The position numbers and the translations under genes were made by a program. A stretch of DNA of 64,000 nt from G963668345 sp965206025 (GTDB lineage: Bacteria; Acidobacteriota; Terriglobia; Bryobacterales; UBA6623), in contig CBDBIU010000004.1 of the NCBI GenBank assembly GCA_965206025.1, forward strand, positions 1,550,001 through 1,614,000. The letters run 5' to 3'. Under the pieces are notes generated by a model, which made no database searches, was not told the DNA's origin, and saw only the letters and a program-made list of their open reading frames with translations. Below are positions 43,754 to 53,108 of this stretch, in pieces (the stretch's first letter is position 1; every line of letters begins with the position of its first letter).

Positions 43754-45324
43754 AGTCTTGTCTCATGCAAGATGAGTCTGAACGAGGAGTTTGTTTCTCA
43801 CACAAGATGAGCCTGAAGGATCGGGGAGTGGGCATGCTGGGAATTGACTATCCAAGTGCAAAACACCAGCAAGCTGAACCTGCAACAGATCCAGCAGTTT
43901 CTCCACTCCAGCGAGGAGATTCGATTCAAAGGCAAAGGGCGGGCCGAGATCTACACGTGGGTGGCGCGCACGCTTCGCCAGCACGGCTACAGCCGCCAAA
44001 ACCGCGCCGACAAAGGGCTGCTGCGGCAGTATCTGGTCAAGATGACCGGACTGAGCCGGGCGCAAATCACGCGGCTGATCCAGCAGTACCGGCAGGGCGG
44101 AGAACTCCAACCCGCCCGCTACCGGCGGCATCGCTTTGCCCGCAAGTACACGCCCGCCGACGTCGAACTGCTGGCGGCGGTGGACGAGGCCCACGAAACC
44201 CTCAGCGGCCCGGCCACGCGCAAGATCCTCGAGCGGGAATACCAGCAGTACCAGCAGCGCGAATACGAGCGGCTGGCGGGGATCTCGGTGGCCCAGATCT
44301 ATCGCCTGCGGCGGCGCAGAGCCTACCGCCAGCGGCGGCTGCATTTCACCAAGACCCGGCCCACGGCGGTGTCGATCGGCGAGCGGCGCCGGCCCGACCC
44401 GCAAGGCCAACCCGGCTTTCTGCGAGTGGATACGGTGCATCAAGGGGATCGCGATGGCGTCAAGGGCGTCTACCACATCAATGCCGTGGATGAAGTCACC
44501 CAGTGGCAAGTGGTCGGCGCCACGCCCGCGATCAGTGAAGCCTGGCTGGAGCCGTTGCTGAAAGCCATGATCGAGCAGTTTCCCTTTCGTATCCGCGGCT
44601 TCCATTCCGACAACGGCAGCGAGTTCCTCAATCGCACGGTGGAGAAGCTATTGAACAAGCTGCTGATCGAACAGACCAAGTCGCGTCCGCGGCACTCCAA
44701 CGACAACGGCTTGGTGGAATCGAAAAACGGCGCGGTGATCCGCAAACACATGGGATATACGTACATCGCGGCGCCGCACGCGGGGCGCATCCAGCGCTTC
44801 TACCAACAGCACTTCAATCCCTATTTGAACTTCCACCGGCCCTGCGGACAGCCCGAGATCAAGACCGACGCCAAAGGCAAGCAGAAGCGGGTGTACCGCC
44901 ACTACCAGACGCCTTGGGAATCTTTCGAGAAGTTGCCCGAGGCCGCCAGCTATCTCAAGCCAGGGCAGAGGCTGGAGGCTCTGGGCCGCATTGCCCAGGC
45001 CGAAAGCGACACGGCGGCGGCCCGCCGGATGCAGCGAGCCAAGCAGAAGCTGTTTGCCAGTTTCCGTTCCGCGAACACGCCGTGCTGAACAGCAGGAAGA
45101 GGGCTGTGGAAATGACGGGCGATGGAAAACGAGGAAAACCAAAACCAGGTTTCCCTTCGTTTCCCACCGCCCTTGGAAATCGCTCCGCGATTCCCACAAT
45201 CCCACAACCCCGACGACGATTCTCCCCTTCCCAAAACTCAAAATCAAAAAGCCCGAAAGGAGCCCCAGCGACTCAAAAAGCCCCAACCCCCGTCTTCAGG
45301 CTCATCCTTCGATGAGAAAATGCT
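43754..45324 (+). mobile_element. 1571-bp rve-type insertion sequence, copy A
   Basis: Ends AGTCTTGTCTCATGCAAG and, inward from the right, AGCATTTTCTCATCGAAG are imperfect inverted repeats. A further copy of the left repeat lies inside (near 43794). It is flanked by a 5-bp direct repeat CATCT (43749-43753, 45325-45329). Every reading frame compared gives the same product as copy B, so the copies are near-identical. About 230 bp after the transposase stop are non-coding. Confidence 0.92.
43844..45088 (+). CDS. DDE (rve) transposase of the 1571-bp IS, copy A
   Basis: 414 residues; TTG at 43844 is the best start, GTG at 43856 an alternative. An N-terminal helix-turn-helix region (KMTGLSRAQITRLIQQYRQ) and a second DNA-binding segment (YERLAGISVAQIYRLRRRRA) precede an integrase core with Asp196 (FLRVDTVHQG), Asp256 (FHSDNGSEF) and Glu292 (NDNGLVESKNG). 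I do not assign it to a named IS family; the core is IS3/IS481-like. The frame is intact. Confidence 0.9.
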   Translation: MTIQVQNTSKLNLQQIQQFLHSSEEIRFKGKGRAEIYTWVARTLRQHGYSRQNRADKGLLRQYLVKMTGLSRAQITRLIQQYRQGGELQPARYRRHRFARKYTPADVELLAAVDEAHETLSGPATRKILEREYQQYQQREYERLAGISVAQIYRLRRRRAYRQRRLHFTKTRPTAVSIGERRRPDPQGQPGFLRVDTVHQGDRDGVKGVYHINAVDEVTQWQVVGATPAISEAWLEPLLKAMIEQFPFRIRGFHSDNGSEFLNRTVEKLLNKLLIEQTKSRPRHSNDNGLVESKNGAVIRKHMGYTYIAAPHAGRIQRFYQQHFNPYLNFHRPCGQPEIKTDAKGKQKRVYRHYQTPWESFEKLPEAASYLKPGQRLEALGRIAQAESDTAAARRMQRAKQKLFASFRSANTPC

Positions 45325-45499
45325 CATCTATTTCGGCTCCCAAAGCCCGTTTGTCATATGACCATCGCGCTAAAATTACCGCTAGGCCGACCAGGGTCTA
45401 AGTATATGGAAAACAGTAATGTTGCTGCCACTTCTGTCCATTTGTCCTTACTGTTGAGAGAAATTTTGTTTGCATTTCTTGTTGTACATATAGCAACGT

Positions 45500-45660
45500 T
45501 TAGGGCGCATTTCTCACGACAAGACAGTGGGGGCGGGACGCTGCGCTTGCCCAGAGAGGTTCTCACGGGGGTTGGGCATCTCACGAATGAGCGGACACAG
45601 CGGTCCGCCTCTACAAACAAAGCCCGTTCAACGCCGGCCGTCCCAACGCTGGTGAGCGCG
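45500..45660 (+). repeat. R1-like repeat, subfamily 2, second copy
   Basis: It begins TAGGGCGCATTTCTCACGAC and shares the interior of the 39717 copy (GTGGGGGCGGGACGCTGCGC, GCGGACACAGCGGTCCGCCT). Its right end has lost the conserved terminus after CGCTGGTGAG. The rest of 45330-45808 shows no gene. Confidence 0.55.
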
Positions 45661-45808
45661 TTGCGGCTTGCGGCAGTCCCCCCCCACCTCTCGTGGATTA
45701 GGAAAATGATAGAGTACGGCTGAACCTGCGAAATCGCCGGCCCGCGGGCGGTATATTGGGGCTCTAGCGAAAGAAGTAGCGACCCGCGTTCGGCGCCCGA
45801 CCGGGAAA

Positions 45809-45895
45809 GTACGTTGAGCACGGCGAGCAAGCGCAACGCAGTAATGGCGGGCCTATTGCGTGCTTCGACCGTCAGGTGGTGAGAAATGCGGGCTA
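45809..45895 (+). repeat. R1 repeat, right half only
   Basis: AGTACGTTGAGCACGGCGAG through GGTGGTGAGAAATGCGGGCT(A) matches the right half of full copies. Its terminus contains the ATG used by the next gene. Confidence 0.7.
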
Positions 45896-47637
45896 GACGT
45901 TCTGGTGAAAACAGGACCCCGGCAAACGCTTGCCGCCGCCGCATACCCTTTTCCGCTCTCCCATGGGTTGCCGCTACTACTCTGATAGCCGCCGTGTTGC
46001 CGGCTCCAGTAAGCAGTTGGCTTGCTTTCGAGGACGTGGGCCCTGAAGCCGGTTTTACCACGGAAATCGTCTACGGGGGCGTCGAGCGGCAGAAGTATAT
46101 TCTGGAAACATCGGGGACAGGCGTTGGCATCTTCGACTATGACCGCGACGGCCAACCCGATGTTTTCCTGGTGAACGGAACGCGGCTGGAGCTGTCGCGG
46201 GAACAGGCGCCCGGCAATCGTTTGTATCGGAATCTCGGAGACTGGAAGTTCGAGGATGTGACCGAGGATGCCGGCCTCCATCGCTCCGGGTGGGGCCAGG
46301 CCGCTTGTGTAGGTGATTTCGATAACGACGGATGGACCGACCTGAATGTGACCTCTTTCGGAGGAAACAACCTCTACCGCAACCGGGGAGACGGAACGTT
46401 CGTCGACGTCTCAAACAAGGCGGGCGTCCAAACCACTGGCCGGTGGAACGCCGGGTGCACCTTCCTCGACTTCGACAAAGACGGACATCTGGATCTGTTC
46501 ATCGCCAATTACGTGGATCACGACGACGCCACCCGCTTTCAACCCGGCTCCGGCCCGAACTGTAAATGGCGCGACATGTCCGTCATGTGCGGCCCGATGG
46601 GGCTGAAGGCGTCGCGGAATATCCTCTACCGCGGAAACGGCGACGGCACGTTCACGGATGTTTCGACGGCGAGCGGCATCACCGAGACCGAGGGTTTTTA
46701 CTGCTTTATGCCCGCCACCTTGGACTTTGACGGCGACGGTTGGACGGACATCTACGTGGCTTGTGATTCATCTCCTAATATCCTGTATCGCAACAATGGC
46801 GACGGCAGCTTCACCGACGTCGCCATGGAATCGGGAGCGGCCTACAACGAAAACGGCCAAGAGCAGGCCGGCATGGGAGTCGGCATTGGCGACTACGATC
46901 GCGATGGCAGGCTTGATCTCCTGGTGACGAACTTTTCCGAAGACACCCCAACGCTCTACCGAAATATCGGAGACGGCGAGTTTACCGACGAGACATTCTC
47001 GGCCAAGCTGGGCTACAAAACCCAGTACCTGAGCTGGGGCGCGGGCCTCGTGGACTTAGATAACGACGGCTGGAAGGACATCTTCATCGCCAGCGGCCAC
47101 GTCTATCCCGAAGTCGATCGCCATCCCTCGGCCACAACCTACCGTCAGGCGAAGCAGGTCTACCGCAATCGGGGCAATGGCTCGTTCGAAGATCTCTCCG
47201 CGCGAACGGGGGCCGCGATCGCAGCCGAGAAGGCGAGCCGGGGAGCGGCCTTTGAAGACCTGGACGGCGATGGAGATCTAGACATCGTCGTCGCAAACCT
47301 CAATGATCTTCCCTCAGTGCTTCGTAATGAGGGGGGTGAAAGAAACAATTGGCTGATGCTCCGCCTGGAAGGGGCCGAGTCGAACCGCGGCGCCATCGGC
47401 GCGCGCATCGAGGTAACGGCCGACGGGCTGACGCAGACGGATGAGGTGCGCAGCGCGTCGAGCTATTACTCCACGAACGGCTTGCGAGTACATTTCGGCC
47501 TGGGCAAGGAAATGGAAGCGGAGAGTATTGAAGTACACTGGCCGAGCGGCGCGCACCAGAGATTCGAAAAGGTCAGAGGCAATCGGGTTGTCCTCATTCA
47601 CGAGAAGGAAGGAATCGTGAGCGATCCCCACGAGTGA
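45886..47637 (+). CDS. secreted FG-GAP/ASPIC-UnbV repeat protein (CRTAC1-type)
   Basis: 583 residues. The ATG at 45886 lies inside the terminus of an R1 repeat (GAGAAATGCGGGCTAG), so the first residues (MRARR) are repeat-encoded. A signal segment follows (ALPWVAATTLIAAVLPAPVS). The body has Ca-type FG-GAP blades (YDRDGQPDVFLVNG, FDNDGWTDLNVTSFG, FDKDGHLDLFIANYV, LDNDGWKDIFIASGH, LDGDGDLDIVVAN) and a C-terminal UnbV domain (MLRLEGAESNRGAIGARIEV, HWPSGAHQRFEKV). No later Met precedes the signal segment; a GTG start could be used instead. A TPR gene begins 4 nt after the stop, so the two are co-expressed. Confidence 0.88.
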   Translation: MRARRSGENRTPANACRRRIPFSALPWVAATTLIAAVLPAPVSSWLAFEDVGPEAGFTTEIVYGGVERQKYILETSGTGVGIFDYDRDGQPDVFLVNGTRLELSREQAPGNRLYRNLGDWKFEDVTEDAGLHRSGWGQAACVGDFDNDGWTDLNVTSFGGNNLYRNRGDGTFVDVSNKAGVQTTGRWNAGCTFLDFDKDGHLDLFIANYVDHDDATRFQPGSGPNCKWRDMSVMCGPMGLKASRNILYRGNGDGTFTDVSTASGITETEGFYCFMPATLDFDGDGWTDIYVACDSSPNILYRNNGDGSFTDVAMESGAAYNENGQEQAGMGVGIGDYDRDGRLDLLVTNFSEDTPTLYRNIGDGEFTDETFSAKLGYKTQYLSWGAGLVDLDNDGWKDIFIASGHVYPEVDRHPSATTYRQAKQVYRNRGNGSFEDLSARTGAAIAAEKASRGAAFEDLDGDGDLDIVVANLNDLPSVLRNEGGERNNWLMLRLEGAESNRGAIGARIEVTADGLTQTDEVRSASSYYSTNGLRVHFGLGKEMEAESIEVHWPSGAHQRFEKVRGNRVVLIHEKEGIVSDPHE

Positions 47638-47641
47638 CGCC

Positions 47642-49078
47642 GTGAAGTATCATTCACGGGGACTCCCGGCGCGGCCCAGAATGAAGTTTGCCGTGCTAGC
47701 CAACAAGTTCAGGTCGCCGAAACGATCAGCTTGGTGGCTCGTATTTGCCTGTCTTGTTCTGATTTCCACGCGCTCTGCGTTTGGGCAGGCCGAACAATTT
47801 CGGAGGGCGATCGAGCTCCTCGAAGGGGGCCGGGACGACGAAGCCCGTGAGCTGCTGAACGAGGCGGTTCGGCGGCATCCGAATGCTGAGCCTTTTCATG
47901 CTCTGCTGGGGCAAATCGCATTCACGCGAAACGACTACGCCCAAGCCGCGGAGCATTTCCAGCAGTCGCAAGGTTACTTGGCTCAGAACCCGCTCTTGAA
48001 CCTGAACTACGCCGAAGCTCTTCTGAAGACGAAATCAGTTGAAGGGGCCAGACGGATATTCGAAAGCTTCCCCGGTGACGATGCGAATCTTCAGTTCGAG
48101 TCAGGCCTGCTGCTGGCGCAGGCCGGCCGGTACGCCGACGCGGAGAGACATTTTGTACTTGCCAAATCGGGCTACCCGAAACCCGACGTAGTAGCCTACA
48201 ATCTCGCGCTGGTGCAGTACCGGGCTCGAAAACCCGCGGCGTCCGTCGCTACTTTAGAGGAGGCGCGACGGCACGGTCTCAACAGCGGAGACATGCTGAA
48301 CCTATTGGGGGAAGCTTACCTGGAGTCGGGACAGTCCCAGAAGGCCCTCGGCGTGTTGAAGGAGGCTATCGACCTCCATCCCCGGGATGAGCGAAACTAT
48401 CTTGTGGTCGCCAGGCTCTCCATTGGCGAGGATTTAGCCGCGATCGGAATGAAACTGCTCGATCAGGGGTTGCTCCACCTGCCGAAATCGCCTCCCTTAT
48501 TGTTGCAGCGCGGTTATTTGAGACTCTCACAGGGTCTCTACAAACAGGCAGAGGAGGACTATCGCGCCGCGATGGAGGTTCAGCCTGAGTCCTATTCGGC
48601 GAAGATAGGTCTGGCGTTTGTGTTCTTCCAGAGCCAACGTCAGAGGGAAGCCACCGAATTGTTGGAGCAGGTGATTAAATCTCATGCCTCCAATTTCTTT
48701 CCCTACTATCTTCTGGGCGAGTTGCGCATTCGCGAGGGCCTCACCGAGGAGGCACTGAAATATACGAAACAGGCGGCAGCTTTAGAGGACGGATTCGCGG
48801 CCGTCCATACGAATCTCGGAAAGCTGTACATCAAGAAAAAGGAGTACCCTTCGGCCATCCGAGAGCTTCAGCGGGCTACGGAGTTGGACCCGGAAGATAC
48901 ACCGGCCCACTACCAGCTTTCGATTGCCTATCGAAGAGCCGGGGAGAAAGAAAAGTCGCGCCAGGCGCTGGCGGAAGTCCGTCGCCTCAACAAACAGCAG
49001 AGGAAGCTGGGGACGACACGATTTCTGGCTCAGAAGCTGCGAAAAGTCCGTACTGAGGCTCTCCGACAGCCCCGTTGA
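47642..49078 (+). CDS. secreted TPR-repeat protein
   Basis: 478 residues from GTG at 47642; ATG at 47681 would also give an N-terminal signal (WWLVFACLVLISTRSAFGQ). The rest is a solenoid of about ten TPR units (AIELLEGGRDDEARELLNEA, GQIAFTRNDYAQAAEHFQQS, LLAQAGRYADAERHFVLAKS, YLESGQSQKALGVLKEAI, YIKKKEYPSAIRELQRATEL). It is paired with the FG-GAP/UnbV gene 4 nt upstream. The large protein at 34787 carries both modules in one chain, which supports a physical partnership. Confidence 0.87.
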   Translation: MKYHSRGLPARPRMKFAVLANKFRSPKRSAWWLVFACLVLISTRSAFGQAEQFRRAIELLEGGRDDEARELLNEAVRRHPNAEPFHALLGQIAFTRNDYAQAAEHFQQSQGYLAQNPLLNLNYAEALLKTKSVEGARRIFESFPGDDANLQFESGLLLAQAGRYADAERHFVLAKSGYPKPDVVAYNLALVQYRARKPAASVATLEEARRHGLNSGDMLNLLGEAYLESGQSQKALGVLKEAIDLHPRDERNYLVVARLSIGEDLAAIGMKLLDQGLLHLPKSPPLLLQRGYLRLSQGLYKQAEEDYRAAMEVQPESYSAKIGLAFVFFQSQRQREATELLEQVIKSHASNFFPYYLLGELRIREGLTEEALKYTKQAAALEDGFAAVHTNLGKLYIKKKEYPSAIRELQRATELDPEDTPAHYQLSIAYRRAGEKEKSRQALAEVRRLNKQQRKLGTTRFLAQKLRKVRTEALRQPR

Positions 49079-49179
49079 GCCGGCATTCCCTTGCCGGCCT
49101 GGCGTCTCAGTCAGAAGAGGGTCTCCAAGGACCTGCGACCTCGGTCATGGCGCCCCGGTCGTTGCGGGGGTTTGGGCCC

Positions 49180-49263
49180 GTCACTGGCGTTCCAGGCTCA
49201 GCTTCCTGCTCACGCACAGCCTTGCGACGAGCGAAGCTGAGCCGCGAGCGCAAGCGAGCGGTC
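49180..49263 (+). repeat. dispersed repeat R3, copy 2
   Basis: GTCACTGGCGTTCCAGGCTC through GCAAGCGAGCGGTC aligns with 7228-7312 in the same orientation. It lies in the 319-nt convergent gap 49079-49397, which has no gene. Confidence 0.55.
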
Positions 49264-49397
49264 ACGAGGCCCAAGCCCAGCCCAAGGCCCACCGAAGCGG
49301 ATGAAAACCGGCGGTTTTTTACCGAGCCGGTCGGAAAAGGAAGGGTGGCGCGGGTCCCTAACGATCGTGTGGTTCGAACAGCCACGAAACGTTGCGA

Positions 49398-49874
49398 TCA
49401 GGGTCGCTGCTCGAGGATAGCAGCCCGCAGGTTGGAGGCGAAGTCTTCCAGTACTTGGCGGACCTGTCCCGCTATGAGGTGGTTGTTCATAGTTGCGAGA
49501 AGACCGGCTAAGGTGAACGTCCCGTTGATCGCAACCTCGGTCTGCCGGTCCGCGTTCCGCCGCAGGGTAAGAGAAATGGCCTGGTTTACCCGGCTCCTCA
49601 GCCGGCGATCGTCTCCCGACATCTCCACGCGGAGGTACTCCGGCGGTCTGGTTTCGACTACCGCTATATCGATCTCGATTCCGATCGCGAAGGGACCCAT
49701 CGCTCGCCGGACGAGGGCTTTATAAGTCTTCCCCTCTTCCACGGTATCCACTTGCTCGCAACCCGGAATGCAACGTGCGACGGCCTTGACATCCCAGATG
49801 AATGACCACACCTGCTCAGGCTCGGCTTCCACACTGAAGGCGTGCTCGATTTCCTGTGTGACCTCTCTTGTCAA
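49398..49874 (-). CDS. SRPBCC/CoxG-like protein
   Basis: 158 residues with a TTG start at 49874; no ATG or GTG lies upstream before a stop. FSVEAEPEQVWSFIWDVKAV followed by ARCIPGCEQVDTVEEGKTYK is the signature of CoxG-like SRPBCC proteins, a helix-grip fold that binds hydrophobic ligands and, in CoxG, helps CO dehydrogenase biogenesis or membrane attachment. No coxLMS genes are here. It follows an OYE-type oxidoreductase by 92 nt on the same strand and may serve that enzyme. Confidence 0.78.
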   Translation of the reverse strand: MTREVTQEIEHAFSVEAEPEQVWSFIWDVKAVARCIPGCEQVDTVEEGKTYKALVRRAMGPFAIGIEIDIAVVETRPPEYLRVEMSGDDRRLRSRVNQAISLTLRRNADRQTEVAINGTFTLAGLLATMNNHLIAGQVRQVLEDFASNLRAAILEQRP

Positions 49875-49966
49875 CTTGGTGTACCGGCGTGCGCTGATTT
49901 CAACAGGCCCCGGGAACAGGCAGCCACACGGAATATTTCGACGGAGCGTCTACGCGCGGCCGTGTC

Positions 49967-51928
49967 TCACGCGGTTTCCAGCGCTCTGAGACGTATCAGC
50001 TCCGCCGCCTCGGCAGCTTCGTGCGAAGCCGAGTAGACCTCGCGCGGCTCGACGGAATCACCGATGTTATAGGCTTCCAGGTCGGGAAGCTCCGCTGCGA
50101 TCTGTTCGTAGAGCGCATTGTTGGCGGTCCGCCCGCCAATCACCGCGCTGCCGACGCCGTCGAGCCGTTCGAAAACGCCCTGCTTTTGAAGCAGCACGTA
50201 GCCTTCTCCAATCTCTTCCACCGTCGTTTCCGGGCGCAAGTGGACCGTCGGGAGAGCCTCCAGAGCCATCATCAGCAAATCCTTCCCGGGCGACATCTTG
50301 TCTTGGGAGAATGCCGCGGCGGGATTCACCACGTGGACTTCGGCTCCGCGACCGGCGATGTAGAGAGCCAGGAAGCAGCTTTCCGAATCGCCGCCGGCGA
50401 TGATCACGCGGTCCTCCCAGTCCTCGTCGGGACGGTCCATCGAAGAGAAGAGGTTGAATAATCGCGGGGCGCCTTTCAGCGGCCAAAAATTGATCCCCGC
50501 GATGGCTCCGGTGGCGACAACAACAGCATCGGGACCAAACTCGCTCACGGTACTCAGATCCACCTTCGTGTTCAGATGAACGTCCACCTTCAACTTGGTC
50601 ATCTGCCCCCGGAGATAGGTGACCAGGTAGCCATAATCCTCGGCGACACGGGCCGAGTAGCGCATCTGACCGCCGAGTTCTTCCGCGGCTTCAAACAGGC
50701 TGACGTGATTCCCCTGTCGGGCGAGAATTCTCGCCGCCTGCATGCCCGCGGGGCCGCCGCCGATCACCATGACTTTACGCGGCCGCGCCACGGGACGAAT
50801 TCGCCGTGTTCTCTCGTAGGTCGTATGGGGGTTGACGGCACAGGCAGCCGCAACATCGGCCTCGAGCAGGTTCGTACAGTGGTGGCAGGCGATGCATGGC
50901 AGGATGTCCTCCGCGCGCCCCTCGGCGACCTTGCGGATGTAGTGCGGATCGGCGTGGAACGCCCGCGTCAGCGAAATGAAATCCAGCCCTTCGCGCCGCA
51001 TCACTTCGTTGGCATACGCGGGGTCGTTCAGCCGCTGAGCGACGCTTACCGGAACTTTGTCGCCAACCGCCTTCTTGATGATCGAAGCATTGCGCACAAA
51101 ACCGCCTTTGGGCGCTTCCGGCCCCTGGATGATCATCTGAAAACTCTCATAGATTCCGCCGGAGACATCGACAAGATCAATGCCTGCCTCGGCCAGCATC
51201 TTCGAGAACTCGGCTGTGTTCTCGACCGTCAATCCGCCGTCTACGTACTCTTCCGCGGACATCCGATAGCCGATCGGAAAGTCAGGTCCGACCACGTTCC
51301 GCACTGCGTCGAGCACCTCTAGGGCGAAGCGGGCGCGATTTTCCGGGCTTCCCCCGTACTCGTCGGTTCGCTTGTTGCTGAAAGGCGACAGGAAAGCACA
51401 CAGCAAATACCCGTGGGCGCCGTGGAGGTGGATCATGTCCAACCCGGCTTCCTTGATGCGCCGGGCCGCGTCGGCGAATTTCCCGATCACCTCCTGAATG
51501 TCCTCGTGGGTCATTTCGCGCGGCGTGGGCGCCGGACTGAGAATCTCGCACTTGAACGCCGATGGGCCGATCGGCTGGCGCTGCGACATGTACGCAGGCG
51601 TCTGCCGTCCTCCCATGTAAATCTCGAGGGCCACCTTGGCGCCCTCGGCATGCACCGCCTTGCCCAGCCGTTCGAGGGCGGGAATCACGTGGTCGCCGTG
51701 GCAGCCGACCTGATAGATGTGCCCGATGCCCCGCGTGTCGACGTAGGTCGACTCAACCATTAGCAGGCTCGCGCCACCCCGCGCTCGCTCGGTCAGGTAG
51801 TCGATATAGCGTTGGCTGAGGCTCCCATCCCGGTTGGCCATGCCCTTCTCCATGGGCCCGGTGATGAGGCGGTTGCGCAGCCCCATCGCGTTTATGCGGC
51901 CTTCCCGTAGCAGCAGATCGAATGCCAT
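49967..51928 (-). CDS. OYE-type NADH:flavin oxidoreductase / 2,4-dienoyl-CoA reductase-like
   Basis: 653 residues from the ATG at 51928, preceded by GAGGAG at about 9 nt. The N-terminal FMN-binding TIM barrel (RNRLITGPMEKGMANRDGSL, LHGAHGYLLCAFLSPFSNKR, DEYGGSPENRARF) is Old Yellow Enzyme-like. It is followed by a cysteine cluster CIACHHC with a fourth Cys 12 residues on, for a 4Fe-4S centre, and a C-terminal FAD/NAD Rossmann region (VMVIGGGPAGMQAARILARQ). This is the FadH/trimethylamine dehydrogenase architecture; substrates range from dienoyl-CoAs to steroids and lignin-derived compounds. The specific substrate is unknown. Confidence 0.9.
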   Translation of the reverse strand: MAFDLLLREGRINAMGLRNRLITGPMEKGMANRDGSLSQRYIDYLTERARGGASLLMVESTYVDTRGIGHIYQVGCHGDHVIPALERLGKAVHAEGAKVALEIYMGGRQTPAYMSQRQPIGPSAFKCEILSPAPTPREMTHEDIQEVIGKFADAARRIKEAGLDMIHLHGAHGYLLCAFLSPFSNKRTDEYGGSPENRARFALEVLDAVRNVVGPDFPIGYRMSAEEYVDGGLTVENTAEFSKMLAEAGIDLVDVSGGIYESFQMIIQGPEAPKGGFVRNASIIKKAVGDKVPVSVAQRLNDPAYANEVMRREGLDFISLTRAFHADPHYIRKVAEGRAEDILPCIACHHCTNLLEADVAAACAVNPHTTYERTRRIRPVARPRKVMVIGGGPAGMQAARILARQGNHVSLFEAAEELGGQMRYSARVAEDYGYLVTYLRGQMTKLKVDVHLNTKVDLSTVSEFGPDAVVVATGAIAGINFWPLKGAPRLFNLFSSMDRPDEDWEDRVIIAGGDSESCFLALYIAGRGAEVHVVNPAAAFSQDKMSPGKDLLMMALEALPTVHLRPETTVEEIGEGYVLLQKQGVFERLDGVGSAVIGGRTANNALYEQIAAELPDLEAYNIGDSVEPREVYSASHEAAEAAELIRLRALETA

Positions 51929-52291
51929 AGCAGTCGTCTCCTCTCTCCTAGTCGCTTCCCTCAATCCCACAGAACATGGTCCTATGACAATACGGCGCAA
52001 ACATGAAATCCCCGAACAATCCTACAACAAAAAGCCCACCGGTCTGCGTACGGAGCCCTTTCCTGCAAGATGAACCTGGTTGCGACCGGAGGGTCAGGCC
52101 GAGTCGTTCATTCGCCTGGGAACGTCCACGAAACGGCTGCGGCGACCGGCATCCCGCTGTTGTGGGCGACAATTACTTGGGCATGGCCCTCCTGTTGCCC
52201 TTGCCTCGACAACATTTGTCGAACAGGATCACCGTTGCTGCGACCCTCTCGTGGTTGCGTCGGGCCGATAGGTGAACGCTACGCCGTTTAG

Positions 52292-52360
52292 TGAGGATCT
52301 ACGTCGTATAACTGACGTTGGTCCTGTCGGGAGCCCGACGATTTTGGAGGCCAGGCGTCG
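52292..52360 (+). repeat. dispersed repeat R4, copy 2
   Basis: Aligns with 28151-28215 (GGATCTACGTCGTATAACTG and GATTTTGGAGGCCAGGCG). It lies in the gene-free stretch 51929-52450, which also has a short perfect dyad CGACAA-CAT-TTGTCG near 52207. Confidence 0.45.
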
Positions 52361-52450
52361 CGAACAGCGCCAGCGCAGATCGTCAATCGCCCTTGTACCG
52401 CGCGCTGCAGCTGAGTGGCAGGCTGTTAGGCAGAATGAAGGAGAATAATT

Positions 52451-53075
52451 ATGCCGGATGATAGCAAACGCCTTTGGTTGATTGATGCCGGATATTTCTT
52501 CAACGCGCAGCGAACGGTTGGTGAAGAATACCATTTTGACTACCGCAAACTGCGTACTAAACTCGATGGGACCAGGAGCATCTGGCGCACATGTTACCTC
52601 AATTCCACACCGAATCCTCCGTTAGATGCACAGAACCAATTCCACAGTTGGCTGCGCTCCGGTCCTCCTCGGGGTCCAAAGATCATCACGCAACTTCACG
52701 AACTCAAGTCGCGTCCGGGCTGACCATGCCTACTGCGAAGAGTGTGAAAAGAAAGTCAAGCTGTGCTGTCCGAACGGCAATCACCATCACATCATGAACC
52801 AACAGCAGAAGGGTGTTGATGTGGGAATTGCGACGCTCGCGCTTATCCATCGGAAGAAGTACGATACTTTGCTGCTTTCGTCGGGAGATGGTGATCTCTT
52901 AGACGCAATCGAGTTCTTATCGGAGCTTGGCAACCGAATTGAACTGCTGGTGTTCAAATATGGCGTGTCAACCGATCTTCAGTCCAGAGCAGACGAGATT
53001 CTCTGGGTCGACGATTTTGCCGAGGAAGTCAGACGAGACGAGCAGGAGACTGCGCGACCGTTCACTGGAGCTTAG
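52451..53075 (+). pseudogene. NYN/DUF88 (LabA-like, PIN-fold) RNase-type protein, frameshifted
   Basis: A strong ribosome site (GAAGGAG, 8 nt) precedes the ATG. The first frame encodes KRLWLIDAGYFFNAQRTVG and runs to ELKSRPG, stopping at 52723. The +1 frame continues as ADHAYCEECEKKVKLCCP, KGVDVGIATLALIHRKK, LLLSSGDGDLLDAIEFLSEL and ADEILWVDDFAEEV. Removing one G of the GGG at about 52718 joins them into a 207-residue NYN-domain protein with the three metal-binding acids (in IDAGYFF, KGVDVGI, SSGDGDL) and four cysteines. NYN proteins are PIN-like nucleases that act on RNA. It may be broken or a sequencing error. It is followed 33 nt later by the HEPN-like gene. Confidence 0.75.
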
Positions 53076-53108
53076 GGGCCCACCGAAGCTCAGCCGTGTC
53101 TTGGACGG

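Noticed and set aside
43763..44605. Minus-strand 280-codon frame (and a plus-strand 242-codon frame) inside the IS, repeated in copy B
   Set aside because: Both overlap the transposase with its catalytic residues; duplication merely reflects the two IS copies.
45358..45723. Plus-strand 121-codon frame and the opposing 235-codon frame
   Set aside because: Both are built from R1-type repeat sequence; similar frames arise wherever the repeat occurs.
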